Shown in pieces: positions 25,506-35,680 of a stretch of DNA of 56,517 nt (positions within the stretch are counted from its first letter, which is position 1; each line of letters opens with the position of its first letter). The notes under the pieces are model-generated. The model saw nothing but the letters and a program-made list of their open reading frames with translations. It ran no database searches and was not told the DNA's origin. The position numbers were made by a program, and so were the translations under genes. Source of the stretch: Desulfuromonadales bacterium (lineage in GTDB: Bacteria > Desulfobacterota > Desulfuromonadia > Desulfuromonadales > Syntrophotaleaceae); contig JASKKK010000015.1 of the NCBI GenBank assembly GCA_030154185.1, forward strand, positions 1 to 56,517, written 5' to 3'.

Positions 25506-26552
25506 ATGACTGTATATCCTTTTTTCATCCCTCATCAAGGCTGCAGACAGCGCTGTGTGTTTTGTCAGCAACAAAGCATCAGCGGCATGACCTTTCCCCC
25601 GACTCCGTCACAGGTATCCAGACAGCTCGCTTCCATGTTACCTTTGCAGGGGGATGGGGAAGTGGCATTTTACGGCGGCAGTTTTACCATGCTCGAGGAA
25701 AGTCTGCAGCAGGAATATCTGGCTTGCGTTATGCCGTATTTGCGCGCCGGTCGGATCGGGGGCATTCGGGTTTCGACCCGTCCGGATGCGTGCGGCAGCG
25801 AAGTCGTGGCGCGCTTGAAGCGCCACGGGGTTTCCACCGTCGAACTGGGGTGTCAGTCCTTCTCCGACCGGGTCCTGGGTTTATCGCAACGCGGGCACGG
25901 ACCGGAGGCTGCCGAGGGGGCGGTAACACAGTTACGTAACGCCGGGATGCGAATCGGATTGCAGTTGATGCCCGGCTTGCCCGGCGGGAGTTTCGATGAA
26001 GCACGCTATTCTCTGGACCGCGCGTTGCAACTGCGTCCCGGTTTTGTCCGTATCTATCCGACCGTGGTGTTGAAAGATACCGCCTTGGAGCGGGCCTGGC
26101 TGAAGGGGGATTATGCTCCCCTTGACCTGGAACAGGCTGTCGAGCTGTGCGCCGAGCTTTTGTGGCACTGTCACCAATCCGGCGTGCCGGTGATTCGCCT
26201 CGGTCTGCAGTCCACAGAGAGTCTCGACAGCGGGGCGGTCATCGTCGACGGTCCCTATCACCCGGCTTTCGGGCAGTTGGTACGCTCCCGGCTCTGGCGC
26301 CGTGCCATCGAGAACGCCGTTGCGAAGACGGCAGAGCGCCGGGTGTGTGTGGCTTTTGCCGATCTGGGTGACGTTCTTGGGCACCGCAGGGCAAATTTCG
26401 ACTATTTCAAGAGACGTTTCAGTTCGCTGGAAATCGTCGCCGACGACCATGTCGCGCGCGGGAGTTTCGTGCTCGATGGGCATTGCTGCGATATGATGTC
26501 GAAGGCCCGTTATTTGCAGCCTTTATCGAAAAGTTGCCGGTTACCGGAATGA
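25506..26552 (+). CDS. Elp3-like radical SAM protein without acetyltransferase domain
   Basis: 348 residues. Cluster motif CRQRCVFC (CX3CX2C) near residue 13, GEVAFYGGSFT (SAM-binding glycine strand), the STRPDACG and TVELGCQSFSD strands, and a C-terminal domain with VPVIRLGLQST. This matches the Elp3/MiaB-like branch with the Radical_SAM_C domain, a group often annotated as elongator protein 3-like, but the GNAT domain of true Elp3 is absent. The role is unknown and may be RNA or tetrapyrrole related. It lies between rnc and era, probably in their transcript. Confidence 0.8.
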   Translation: MTVYPFFIPHQGCRQRCVFCQQQSISGMTFPPTPSQVSRQLASMLPLQGDGEVAFYGGSFTMLEESLQQEYLACVMPYLRAGRIGGIRVSTRPDACGSEVVARLKRHGVSTVELGCQSFSDRVLGLSQRGHGPEAAEGAVTQLRNAGMRIGLQLMPGLPGGSFDEARYSLDRALQLRPGFVRIYPTVVLKDTALERAWLKGDYAPLDLEQAVELCAELLWHCHQSGVPVIRLGLQSTESLDSGAVIVDGPYHPAFGQLVRSRLWRRAIENAVAKTAERRVCVAFADLGDVLGHRRANFDYFKRRFSSLEIVADDHVARGSFVLDGHCCDMMSKARYLQPLSKSCRLPE

Positions 26553-26586
26553 ATGTCGCCGGCTTTTACCTGGAGTACACGATATC

Positions 26587-27498
26587 GTGAATCATGACAG
26601 CCTGTCCGAAAAGAAATTCCGTTCGGGTTTTGTTGCCATTATGGGGCGGCCCAATGTCGGAAAATCGACTTTGTTGAATTCTGTCCTGGGACAGAAAATC
26701 GCCATCACTTCGAATAAACCGCAGACAACGCGCAATCGCATACTCGGTATATGTAACCGTCCCGATGCCCAGTTGCTGTTTCTCGACACGCCGGGGGTGC
26801 ACAAGGCGAAGGGCCTGCTCAACCGTTATATGGTGGACCAGGCTCTGAGCACCTGCGGCGACGTCGATGTCGTCCTCATGCTGGTCGAGGCCAACGATTC
26901 TCCCGGCGGAGGTGACGATTATGTGCTGGAACAGGTGACTCGCAGTAAGGTGCCTGTTATCTTGGTTGTCAATAAGTGCGACCTGGTTCATCGCCCCGAT
27001 CTTCTGCCTCTCATCGAGGCCTATGCCCGCAGGTACGCATTCAGCGAAATCATTCCCGTTTCCGCCTTGACGGGAGAAGGCATCGAAGAGATGGTTTCCG
27101 CCCTGATCAAGTATCTTCCCGCGGGGCCCCTCTACTACGGGGAAGATATGGTTACCGATTTGTCGGAGCGGTTTATTGTCGCGGAAATGATCCGAGAACA
27201 GGTCCTCAAACAGACCCATCAGGAAATTCCGCACGGCGTTGCCGTCGAAGTGGACCGGTTCGAAGAAAAGCCTGAAAAGAATCTGGTCGTGATCGAGGCT
27301 TCCATCTACGTATCGAGAGAAGGACACAAAAAAATCATACTCGGCCGTCGCGGCGAAAAAATCAAGGGTATCGGCAAGGCGGCGCGATACGATATCGAGC
27401 GCATGTTAGGCACGCGGGTGTTTCTCGATCTGCTGGTCAAGGTGGAGAAAAACTGGACCGAAGAGCGGCGGCAACTCAAACGTTTCGGATATGAGTGA
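26587..27498 (+). CDS. era: GTPase Era
   Basis: 303 residues. G1 GRPNVGKST, switch PQTTRNRI, G3 DTPGVH and G4 NKCD of the Era GTPase domain, then a C-terminal KH RNA-binding domain (VEASIYVSREGHKKIILGRRGEKIKGIG). Era binds 16S rRNA and assists small-subunit assembly. The start is GTG 26587 with GGAG 11 nt upstream. It is 34 bp after the radical SAM gene. Confidence 0.97.
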   Translation: MNHDSLSEKKFRSGFVAIMGRPNVGKSTLLNSVLGQKIAITSNKPQTTRNRILGICNRPDAQLLFLDTPGVHKAKGLLNRYMVDQALSTCGDVDVVLMLVEANDSPGGGDDYVLEQVTRSKVPVILVVNKCDLVHRPDLLPLIEAYARRYAFSEIIPVSALTGEGIEEMVSALIKYLPAGPLYYGEDMVTDLSERFIVAEMIREQVLKQTHQEIPHGVAVEVDRFEEKPEKNLVVIEASIYVSREGHKKIILGRRGEKIKGIGKAARYDIERMLGTRVFLDLLVKVEKNWTEERRQLKRFGYE

Positions 27499-27740
27499 GA
27501 GACATGCAATGCGGTCTTTTCATCGACAAGTCGTCTGAAATGAAAAAACGTGGCGGTCGGACAACAGGAATCGGCTGGACACCGGTTGACAGGCGGTCAG
27601 GCAAGGGCGTAACGAACCGCACTGAAGGATAAGGACCGAGGCCGCTGATGATAACGGTTCACGATAAAGACTCATCCCGTCATGGGGAGCGGGATGCTCC
27701 TTTTGACTTCGGCGTACATATAATCCGGTAGGTTCAAACC

Positions 27741-29060
27741 ATGTCAGTAGTTGCAATAGTTGGCCGTCCGAATGTCGGCAAATCCACTCTTTTTAATCGT
27801 ATCCTCGGTTCGAGACGAGCCATTGTCGAAAATTATCCGGGGGTTACGCGCGACAGGAACTATGCACAGATAACCCGTTACGGTACCCCGTTTGTGCTGA
27901 TAGACACGGGCGGTTTTGAACCTGCCAGCGAAGACCGGTTATTGATGCAGATGCGCGAGCAGTCCCGTTTGGCCGTCGACGAGGCCGATGTCATCCTTTT
28001 TGTGGTGGATGCCAGGGAAGGGTTGACGCCTTCGGACGACGAAGTCGCCGACATGCTGCGCCGCTGTGGAAAACCGGTATTGTACGTGGTCAACAAGGTC
28101 GATGGAAGATCCCAGGAGACCGCGGCCACGGAGTTTTACGCTTTGGGAGTCGAGCGTCTTTATACCGTATCCGCCGAACACGGTCGCGGCATCGACGATT
28201 TGATGCAGGCCGTCATCGAAGCCCTGCCGGCTCCGGCCAAGGTCGACGCCGGAAACTCGGATGAAACCCGTCTGGCGGTTATCGGTCGTCCCAACGTCGG
28301 AAAATCATCGCTTATCAACCGCATGATCGGTGTGGAAAGGTTGGTGGCCAATCCGACAGCCGGTACCACGCGCGACAGTATCGATACGCCTTTTATATAT
28401 AATAAAAAGCGCTATGTTCTGATCGATACGGCCGGTATTCGCCGCAAGGGGCGCGTGCAACAGAAATTGGAAAAATACAGCGTCATTCAATCGCTCAAAG
28501 CCATGGAACGGGCTCACGTGGTGCTGATGGTGCTGGACGCGGAAGAAGGCGTTACCGAGCAGGATCTGACCATTGCCGGTTACGCTCTGGAACGTGGCAG
28601 GGCGGTGCTGCTGGTGGTGAATAAATGGGACCTGGTCAAGAAAGATCAGGGAACCATGAAGCAGTTTACGGAAAAGGTGCGGCATGCTTTCAAGTTTCTG
28701 CCTTTTGCGCCGATCATCTACGTATCCGCTTTGAGTGGGCAGCGTGTCTCCAAAATCATGTCCGAGGTGGAAAAGGTTGCCTGCGAATTCAATCGCCAGG
28801 TGCCGACCGCTGCGCTTAACCGGGTGCTCGAAGAGGCAGTGCTTTCCCATGCCCCTCCTTTGGTGCAGGGGAAACCGCTGAAATTCTATTACATGACGCA
28901 GACCGGAGTAAGGCCGCCATCTTTCGTGGTTTTCGGAAACCGCACCACAGGGGTGCATTTTTCCTACGAACGGTATCTTTCAAACAAATTGCGTGAAGCT
29001 TTTGGTTTTCAAGGATGCCCCATTCGTTTGAAATTCAAGAACAGGAGTGGGCGTGACTGA
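27741..29060 (+). CDS. der: tandem GTPase Der (EngA)
   Basis: 439 residues with two GTPase domains, each with [13 protein letters not shown] or DTAGI, and NKVD or NKWD, followed by a KH-like C-terminal domain ending KFKNRSGRD. Der works in 50S ribosome assembly. The 242-bp gap after era contains a weak hairpin (CATCCCG/CGGGATG near 27675-27697). Confidence 0.97.
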   Translation: MSVVAIVGRPNVGKSTLFNRILGSRRAIVENYPGVTRDRNYAQITRYGTPFVLIDTGGFEPASEDRLLMQMREQSRLAVDEADVILFVVDAREGLTPSDDEVADMLRRCGKPVLYVVNKVDGRSQETAATEFYALGVERLYTVSAEHGRGIDDLMQAVIEALPAPAKVDAGNSDETRLAVIGRPNVGKSSLINRMIGVERLVANPTAGTTRDSIDTPFIYNKKRYVLIDTAGIRRKGRVQQKLEKYSVIQSLKAMERAHVVLMVLDAEEGVTEQDLTIAGYALERGRAVLLVVNKWDLVKKDQGTMKQFTEKVRHAFKFLPFAPIIYVSALSGQRVSKIMSEVEKVACEFNRQVPTAALNRVLEEAVLSHAPPLVQGKPLKFYYMTQTGVRPPSFVVFGNRTTGVHFSYERYLSNKLREAFGFQGCPIRLKFKNRSGRD

Positions 29061-29153
29061 TCGGCCTGTCCGGTCAGATTGCAATGAAAGAGCGGAGGCT
29101 CTGCCGGAACCGGATGGCAGTGCGGAAACAACGATTCAGGAGAGGCGGGATTC

Positions 29154-30743
29154 ATGAGTCTGGTCGGCCAACTATCAGATCTCAGCTTGGATGACATCCT
29201 TAAAATCATCCATCTCAGTCGTAAATCCGGGCATTTGACCGTGCGTGGTCGAGGCCAGGAATGGACGATCGTTTTCCGGCGGGGAGATGTCGTGCGATTG
29301 TCTTCTGCGGAGATGGTGCCGACCCTTGCGGAAGAACTGAGGCGAAAAGCCGTTCTCCCGCCGCAGTCTCTCGCGCAGGCCGTTGAAATGCTTGCCGATG
29401 AGACGGGCGATTGTCTCGAAAGGGTCTTCGTGGATCGTTTCGGGGTGAACCCGGATGTGCTACAAACCCTTTTCCGCGATGTTGCGGAAGGCATTTTGCG
29501 GGAGTTGAAATCCTGGAGCGAAGGGGCCTTTTGTTTCGATCTCTGGGAGGGGGAAGAGGAAATTCCTTCTGCCCGAGAGCATGTCCATTTGTGCCTTGAC
29601 AGGGGGGTGCGTTTCGAAACCAGGCAGGATTCGCCCGAATCCGAAGGGAAGGGCGACGACGGAACTGCCGGGTTCACCGGTTCGGAAAACTCCGCTGTTG
29701 CTGCCGACCCGGTTTGGATCGTCGATGATGATCCCTGCTTACGGCAGGAACTGGGCACGTATCTGAGGCGGCGCGGTATGGCTGTGGAGATGTTTGAAAC
29801 CGCTGCCGATTTCTGGATCACTCTCAAAAAAGCCCGGGTCGACGGAATCCGCCCGGTCGCGGTTGTCGACCTTGTCATGCCGCATTTCAGCGGAGAAGGG
29901 ATGCTTGGCGGACTCGAGCTTTTGGAAAAAGTCTGCAGCGTTTTTCCGGATATGCGCGTGCTGCCACTTTCCGATCATCAGTGTCCTGAGGCGGAAAAGA
30001 AGATCTGGGCACTGGGAGTGTCTGAAATATTTTCGAAACCCCGGTTCCTGGATATGGACGAAGGCCGTTCCAGACAGGCTGCGGATCGTCTCGGTCAGGT
30101 ATTGTTTTCGGCCTTGAATGTCGTCGATGCTCCTTCCGGTATGGCGTCCGACCGCCCGCAGGAAAGCGGACCCGAAGCGGGAAAGGATATGGCTGCAATC
30201 CAAAACTCCGAACCTTGCCAAAGTTCTCCCGGTCTGCATCTGCTCAGGGGAATGCTGGAGGAGTTGAACAATCCCGGCCTGGGCGGAGGCATCATTCTGC
30301 TGGTGCTGCGCTTCGCCAGTGAAGTGATGAATCGCGCGGTGATTTTTTCCGTCAAGGACGACAAGATCGTCGGGCTGGGACAGTTCGGCGTGACCTTGAA
30401 GGAGGAACAAACGGACGCGGCCATTCGTAAAATCGTCATTCCCCGTGATGGCGATTCGATCCTGGGCCGTATGTTGAAAAATCCCCGTCCCGTACGTACG
30501 CGTTTCGAGGGCAGCCTGTGGGATGATTTCCTGTGCCGCGTTCTCGGTGGGGAGATACCCGAGGATGTTTTTCTGGGACCGATTTTCAGTGAAGGACGTG
30601 TGGTTGCCATTCTGTATGGCGACAATCTTCCGGATCACAGCCCCATCGGCAATACCGAAGCTCTGGAAATTTTTCTGTCGCAGGCAGGGCTTGCCATGGA
30701 AAAAGCACTCCTTGAAGGAAGGCTTCATGGATCCGGATGTTGA
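29154..30743 (+). CDS. DUF4388 (PATAN)-receiver-GAF-like signalling protein
   Basis: 529 residues. Residues 1-150 are a DUF4388/PATAN-type domain (MSLVGQLSDLSLDDILKIIHLSRKSGHLTV). Residues about 180-310 are a receiver-like domain with WIVDDDPC and a VVDLVMPHFSG phospho-acceptor loop, although the Thr/Lys end of the pocket is modified. The last 150 residues resemble a GAF fold. PATAN domains are found on regulators in chemosensory and motility systems. The gene overlaps the CheA gene by 17 bp, so the two act together. ATG 29154 has GGAGAGGCGGG upstream. Confidence 0.75.
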   Translation: MSLVGQLSDLSLDDILKIIHLSRKSGHLTVRGRGQEWTIVFRRGDVVRLSSAEMVPTLAEELRRKAVLPPQSLAQAVEMLADETGDCLERVFVDRFGVNPDVLQTLFRDVAEGILRELKSWSEGAFCFDLWEGEEEIPSAREHVHLCLDRGVRFETRQDSPESEGKGDDGTAGFTGSENSAVAADPVWIVDDDPCLRQELGTYLRRRGMAVEMFETAADFWITLKKARVDGIRPVAVVDLVMPHFSGEGMLGGLELLEKVCSVFPDMRVLPLSDHQCPEAEKKIWALGVSEIFSKPRFLDMDEGRSRQAADRLGQVLFSALNVVDAPSGMASDRPQESGPEAGKDMAAIQNSEPCQSSPGLHLLRGMLEELNNPGLGGGIILLVLRFASEVMNRAVIFSVKDDKIVGLGQFGVTLKEEQTDAAIRKIVIPRDGDSILGRMLKNPRPVRTRFEGSLWDDFLCRVLGGEIPEDVFLGPIFSEGRVVAILYGDNLPDHSPIGNTEALEIFLSQAGLAMEKALLEGRLHGSGC

Positions 30744-33249
30744 ATTCGTAAGTGAAGCCGAGGATCTGCTCGAAACTGTACGTAGCGATCTGGAGATTTT
30801 ATCCCAAAGGGGAAGTGCCGAATCCGGCGGCGGTGAGCTTCTCAATCGGTTGTTTCGCAGCCTGCATTCCTTGAAAGGATTAAGTGCCGCCGCTGGGCTG
30901 CGAAAGGTCGACCGCCTGGCACATCAACTGGAATCCCTTCTTGATGGTCTTCGCATGGGGCGTCTGCAGGTCGATGACCATCTCCTTGATACTCTATCCG
31001 AATCGCTTGGGTTGATGGATGGCCTGGTTCGCCAGCGGCCGAATGCGGCATCCAGGTATGCGGATGTTATGAAAGTGCTGGAAAATAGGTTGCAGCGTTG
31101 TTCCGGCACTTCATCCGTTCCTGCTCTTTCGTCAACCGATCTCGATCCCGACCTCGTTAAATCCTTGACCGCATTCCAGGTTCACCGTTTACAAAGTTGT
31201 ATCGATCTGGGCCGAAATGTTTTTTTGATCAGTTGTTATTTCCCCTTGAATAACGTTCACACGGCGCTTCCTGGATTCGAACAGATGCTGGGCAACCACG
31301 GTGAGCTTGTTGCCACCGTCCCCGGAACGCTCGGGGCGGGCGACCTGATGGATTTCAGTCTGCTGTATTGCGGCAGCCTGCCGGAAGATCTCGACAAGCA
31401 TGTTCCGGCCGGAAATCGATTGCGCGTGCGTGCGGTTCTATCTCGCAGGGTAGAGAGACCCGAGCCCGAAAGGGCGCCCGCGCCGCCATCCCAGGTTATT
31501 CGCGTCGATTCCGATAGCTTCGACGAATTGCTGGAGATTTCCAAAAATCTCGTGCTGGAGTATGGACAACTGAAGCGGTTTTACCAGCAGGCGGCGACAG
31601 GAAAGATGCCCGAATCGAAGGGGCTTGTCGAGAGGTCCTTTCAGGAAATGGAGCGAGGACTTTTAAGGCTGCAGAGATCGCTGACCGATGCGCGCATGGT
31701 CCCGGTCAGGTTCCTTTTTCAGCGCATGACGCGGGTTGTACGCACATCCGAGAAGCGTTGCGGCAAGCAAATTGAACTCGTCATGCAGGGTAGCGAGGTG
31801 CCTCTTGACCGGGGGATGCTCGAACAACTGCACGAGCCCTTGCTGCACCTGGTGCGCAATGCAGTCGATCATGGCATTGAAACGCCTGAAGAGCGTACGG
31901 CAGCCGGCAAGTCCGCCAAGGGTAGCATCGTATTGGAAGCCTGCCGCCGTAGCGGACATGTTACGATCGAAGTGCGAGACGATGGACGCGGTATCGATAC
32001 GGAAAGTGTGCGGGCCCGGGGATGTGCCCTCGGTTACATCAGAGAGGGAGACGAGCTTTCGGAGCGGCAGCTTTACGAGCTTTTGTTCCAACCGGGATTT
32101 TCAACCCGTAAGGGGGCCACTGAATTGTCCGGGCGCGGCGTCGGCATGGATGTCGTCCGATGTCAGCTGGAATCTTTGTGCGGGTTGGTCCAAATCGATT
32201 CGTGGCCCGCGATCGGAACCCGGGTGACTTTGACCCTGCCTGTGCAAAAAACCATCATGCCGGTATTGGTTGTCACCGTTGCGGACCGCTTATATGCTCT
32301 AGCCCTCGAGGGCGTACGTTACGTGACATCCCTTGAATCGAACCAGGATGACCCGGTCACCCCTGACCAGGGGGCTGATACGGAAACGTCGCTGCCGCTG
32401 TATGATCTGCGCAGCCATCTTCATGGCGGTGGTAACCCCGAGAAGCGGTCGGGTTATCTGGTGGTTGTCGGTCTGGGGGACAGGCAGGCCGGGTTTGTCG
32501 TCGACGGATTGCACGGTCGGCGCGAATCGGTTATCCGGCCTTTCGACGCGTTGTTAAGGCAGGTTCCGGGAATTTCCGGAGTGGCCGAACTGATCGATGC
32601 GGGATACGTCCTGTTGCTGGATCTGGGCTATATGATTCGGGAGGCCGGACACTTGCCTCAGGGCAAGGACGGAAAACTATCCAATGTTTCGCGAAACGAA
32701 CCGGTTCTTTCGCACGGCCTCGCCGAACAGGTGGCGCAAGGCAAAGGTTGCTCGGATTCAGGGGGCGGTGCCGGTCTTCCCGAGGTAGCGGGAGATATGC
32801 CCGGTATCGGACATGCCTGCAACTTTATTTCCTTTTTCCTCGACGATCTCGAATATGCGCTGGACATCCTCGAAGTTGTGGAGATAATAGAGAGGGCGAA
32901 ATGGATCACGGTGCCGAATGCCCCCGTCGGCGTCAGAGGTGTGCTATTGTGGCGGGATCAGGTTGTTCCCGTGCTCGATACCGGTATGCTGATGGGCATT
33001 GCCGAATGCAGTGCGACCTGTTGCGGCACCGTCATTGTTTGTATTTCTGGTAATAGAAAAGCTGCCATGATTGTGGACCGTGTGGGAGAACTGTTCCGGA
33101 GCGCCGAGGAATCCGAAGCCGATGTTCAAGTCGCTTCGTCTTACGACAGTCGGGAGTGCTTTTCCCGTTTCATTCAAAGGGGGCGAGGGCGCATCGGGGT
33201 CCTGAATCTTGCTGCCATGCTCGATTTTTCTGTTACCGAATTGGATTAG
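30727..33249 (+). CDS. CheA-type histidine kinase with two C-terminal CheW domains
   Basis: 840 residues. An HPt domain has phospho-acceptor His47 (RSLHSLKG). A long middle region (about 120-250) does not match the usual CheY-binding P2. Then come a P3 dimerisation helix, a P4 ATPase (Asn378 in VRNAVDHG, DDGRGID 418-424, GRGVGMDVV), a P5 CheW-like domain, and after a 60-residue linker a second CheW domain (about 700-840). The built-in CheW may remove the need for a separate coupling protein. ATG 30727 sits in the tail of the preceding gene. There is no methyl-accepting receptor, CheR or CheB gene nearby, so the input is not a classical chemotaxis receptor. Confidence 0.9.
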   Translation: MDPDVEFVSEAEDLLETVRSDLEILSQRGSAESGGGELLNRLFRSLHSLKGLSAAAGLRKVDRLAHQLESLLDGLRMGRLQVDDHLLDTLSESLGLMDGLVRQRPNAASRYADVMKVLENRLQRCSGTSSVPALSSTDLDPDLVKSLTAFQVHRLQSCIDLGRNVFLISCYFPLNNVHTALPGFEQMLGNHGELVATVPGTLGAGDLMDFSLLYCGSLPEDLDKHVPAGNRLRVRAVLSRRVERPEPERAPAPPSQVIRVDSDSFDELLEISKNLVLEYGQLKRFYQQAATGKMPESKGLVERSFQEMERGLLRLQRSLTDARMVPVRFLFQRMTRVVRTSEKRCGKQIELVMQGSEVPLDRGMLEQLHEPLLHLVRNAVDHGIETPEERTAAGKSAKGSIVLEACRRSGHVTIEVRDDGRGIDTESVRARGCALGYIREGDELSERQLYELLFQPGFSTRKGATELSGRGVGMDVVRCQLESLCGLVQIDSWPAIGTRVTLTLPVQKTIMPVLVVTVADRLYALALEGVRYVTSLESNQDDPVTPDQGADTETSLPLYDLRSHLHGGGNPEKRSGYLVVVGLGDRQAGFVVDGLHGRRESVIRPFDALLRQVPGISGVAELIDAGYVLLLDLGYMIREAGHLPQGKDGKLSNVSRNEPVLSHGLAEQVAQGKGCSDSGGGAGLPEVAGDMPGIGHACNFISFFLDDLEYALDILEVVEIIERAKWITVPNAPVGVRGVLLWRDQVVPVLDTGMLMGIAECSATCCGTVIVCISGNRKAAMIVDRVGELFRSAEESEADVQVASSYDSRECFSRFIQRGRGRIGVLNLAAMLDFSVTELD

Positions 33250-33259
33250 GAGAGAAACC

Positions 33260-33628
33260 GTGACCCGGAAAAAAATCCTTATTGTCGAAGATGAGGAAAG
33301 TCTGCTGCGCCTGGAAAGCATACTGTTGACTTCCAAGGGCTACGATGTGCAGGGAGTGCCGAATGGTCAGGCGGCTCTGGAAGCCATCGCTTCGGAGAAA
33401 CCCGACCTGGTTCTGCTCGATATCATGTTGCCTGGGATCGACGGTTTCGAAGTTTGTCGGCAGATCAAGGTCACTGAAGAAACCTGCCATATCCCGGTTA
33501 TCATGTTGACGGCGAAAAAGTGTCAGGACGACTTTACCCGCGGTCAGGAGGTCGGTGCGGACTGGTACATTACCAAGCCGTTCAAATCTGCCATGGTGAT
33601 CGAAACCATTCAGAGATTTTTGCCTTGA
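33260..33628 (+). CDS. single-domain receiver protein
   Basis: 122 residues, receiver domain only: VEDEES acidic pocket, VLLDIMLPG phospho-acceptor, MLTAKK and ITKPF switch residues. The start is GTG 33260 with AGGAG 7 nt upstream, 10 bp after the CheA stop. It is probably the direct phosphate acceptor of the CheA, or a phosphate sink, like CheY. Confidence 0.9.
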   Translation: MTRKKILIVEDEESLLRLESILLTSKGYDVQGVPNGQAALEAIASEKPDLVLLDIMLPGIDGFEVCRQIKVTEETCHIPVIMLTAKKCQDDFTRGQEVGADWYITKPFKSAMVIETIQRFLP

Positions 33629-33823
33629 AATGCCTTTGAACTCTGTCGGCCTGTCCGTCACCTCCCGGCCGGATATTTTTTCGATTATTCAATGTCCAGG
33701 GACCTGACCGGTTGTTTTTACGGGAGAATGCATATTCGGTTTGATCGTTTGGAGAATCAATGAAAACGATTCTCAGCGAGACAACATCAAGAACCAGGCT
33801 CTTGGCAGTTGCAGGGAGAGAAG

Positions 33824-34651
33824 ATGACGGAGAAAGAAAAGCAGAGCAAGGTTACTCAACGTGCCGAAGATTTCCTGCAGGTATTCAAGAAGGGGGCCGA
33901 GTTTACCCAGCAACTTCTGCGCGAAAACGAAAGACTGCGTTTTCAGTTGGTGCAGCTTGAGGAACAGGGGCGTCTGGCCTCTTGTGCCGAGCAGGCTATG
34001 CGCAAGGTCGAAAGCCTGAAATCCCAAGTCGCCGATCTCGAGCGGGAAAAACAGGAAATACTGCAGCGGATTGATCGAGTCGAAGCCGAAAATATTGATT
34101 TTGCCAATCGTTATGTTGAGATCGAAGCCGAAAACAGCAGTCTGGCAAATCTTTACATTGCAACGTATCAGCTGCACTCGACCCTCGATTTCCGTGATGT
34201 CCTGAAGATAATTTCCGAAATCATCATCAACCTTATCGGCGGGGAAGAGTTCGCTATTTTTTTGTTGGACGAGAATTCGGGTACCTTGCAGGCCATGGCC
34301 GGGGAAGGCATTGATCTGCGGCATTTTCCCGTATATTCCCTGGGTGAGGGGATTGCCGGCGGCGTGGCTCGTAGCGGCGAGAGTTTTTTTGCCGAAGTTC
34401 TGGATGCGGCTCCTTCGGACATCGATGCTCCGTTGGCCTGTATTCCGCTAAAAATCAAGGATAGGGTCATCGGTGTGCTTGCGGTATATAAACTGTTCGT
34501 GCAGAAGCGCTGCTTCGATGATATCGATTACGAGTTGTTCACCCTTCTTGCAGGGCATGCCGCCACGGCGATCTTCGCCTCCAAACTCTATTCGGAATCG
34601 GAACGCAAGCTTACGACAATTCAGGGATTTCTGGATTTGCTGACCAAGTAG
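33824..34651 (+). CDS. coiled-coil GAF-domain protein
   Basis: 275 residues. A heptad-rich coiled coil occupies about residues 10-110, then a GAF domain (FRDVLKIISEIIINLIGGEEFAIFLLDE ... CIPLKIKDRVIGVLAVY). It has no kinase or output domain, so it is a sensory or scaffolding partner. AGGGAG lies 5 nt before the ATG. Being inside the CheA cluster, it is a candidate for the soluble input that replaces a chemoreceptor. Confidence 0.8.
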   Translation: MTEKEKQSKVTQRAEDFLQVFKKGAEFTQQLLRENERLRFQLVQLEEQGRLASCAEQAMRKVESLKSQVADLEREKQEILQRIDRVEAENIDFANRYVEIEAENSSLANLYIATYQLHSTLDFRDVLKIISEIIINLIGGEEFAIFLLDENSGTLQAMAGEGIDLRHFPVYSLGEGIAGGVARSGESFFAEVLDAAPSDIDAPLACIPLKIKDRVIGVLAVYKLFVQKRCFDDIDYELFTLLAGHAATAIFASKLYSESERKLTTIQGFLDLLTK

Positions 34652-34750
34652 TGTCCCTGCGGAAAACCCGGCGGGAATCACTGTATTAATCGTGTAAGGG
34701 GGAACTACTCCCGGATGCAGGCCAAATCCGACACGGAGGAGATGACGGCA

Positions 34751-35146
34751 ATGGCAGATCATAAAATTCTGGTAGTTGAAGATTCGTCTATTATGAGACA
34801 ATTGCTGGTCATGGCTTTGCGACGCATCTCCGGGGTTACCGTTCTGGAAGCCAGCGACGGCCTGGAAGCTCTTAAAACCATTGCCAACGAAGACCTGTCG
34901 CTGGTCTTTTCGGATGTCAATATGCCCGGAATGGATGGCTTGAAGCTGGTTCGTATGATCCGCAGCGATAAACGTGCGTGTGAAATACCCATCGTCATGG
35001 TCACCACCGAAGGTGCGAAAGAGGACCGGGACCGCGCCCTGGCGCTGGGCGCTACGGCATATATCAGCAAACCGGTGCAGGGGGCCGAGGTTATCGATAC
35101 GGCTTGTCGCCTTCTGGGTTTGCCTGCCGGTACTCCATGGAACTGA
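34751..35146 (+). CDS. CheY-like receiver protein
   Basis: 131 residues from ATG 34751 (earlier in-frame ATGs at 34715 and 34742 are possible; GGAGGAG lies just upstream). VVEDSSIMRQ, VFSDVNMPGMDG with the phospho-acceptor, VTTEG and ISKPV are classic CheY features. It is the last gene of the cluster and the closest to true CheY, so it is a likely output of the CheA. Confidence 0.9.
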   Translation: MADHKILVVEDSSIMRQLLVMALRRISGVTVLEASDGLEALKTIANEDLSLVFSDVNMPGMDGLKLVRMIRSDKRACEIPIVMVTTEGAKEDRDRALALGATAYISKPVQGAEVIDTACRLLGLPAGTPWN

Positions 35147-35182
35147 AACCTCAAGACTCTGCTCCGGGGCGAGGCCAAAAGG

Positions 35183-35212
35183 TTGACAACCCCCGGGGCG
35201 GTCATGTTAAAT
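35183..35212 (+). promoter_or_regulatory. promoter upstream of infA
   Basis: TTGACA, 18-bp spacer, TTAAAT, ending 64 bp before the infA start. Confidence 0.6.
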
Positions 35213-35276
35213 AGATATGTTTATCCGATCGAAATAATTTACTGATAACACGTGCTTAATATTGCAGGAGGTAACC

Positions 35277-35495
35277 TTGGCCAAAGAAGAAGCCATTGAA
35301 GTCGAAGGGAAGGTTATAGAGCCTCTTCCCAATGCCATGTTCCGTGTGAAGCTCGACAACGGTCACACCATTCTGGCGCATATTTCGGGCAAGATGAGGA
35401 AGTTCTACATCCGCATTCTTCCGGGAGACCGGGTGACCGTGGAATTGTCGCCCTATGATTTGACCCGTGGGCGGATCACCTATCGCGAGAAGTAA
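35277..35495 (+). CDS. infA: translation initiation factor IF-1
   Basis: 72 residues, the family size exactly: [12 protein letters not shown], the ALPN-type loop, HISGKMRK, and the final RITYREK of the S1-type OB fold. The start is TTG 35277, set by AGGAGG 5 nt upstream; an ATG 15 bp earlier would add five odd residues. Confidence 0.97.
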   Translation: MAKEEAIEVEGKVIEPLPNAMFRVKLDNGHTILAHISGKMRKFYIRILPGDRVTVELSPYDLTRGRITYREK

Positions 35496-35680
35496 GCGGG
35501 GTTCTGCGGAAACGGTATTGGACATAAAGCAATATCCCGTAGTGCGCGAGGCCAGTTTTATCCCGGAGAGTTTGTCTGTATCCGGGATAGGCTGGCTTTG
35601 TGAATTTCCGTGAAAGATTGATGCCGGCGTTGGCCGGTTTTCCTGTTTAATCGGTATCCGTGTGGATGCGGAGGGTTTAT

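Noticed and set aside
33629..33823. Possible small gene between the lone receiver and the GAF protein
   Set aside because: The frame starting at 33760 overlaps the GAF gene in another phase, lacks a binding site and reads as a shadow.
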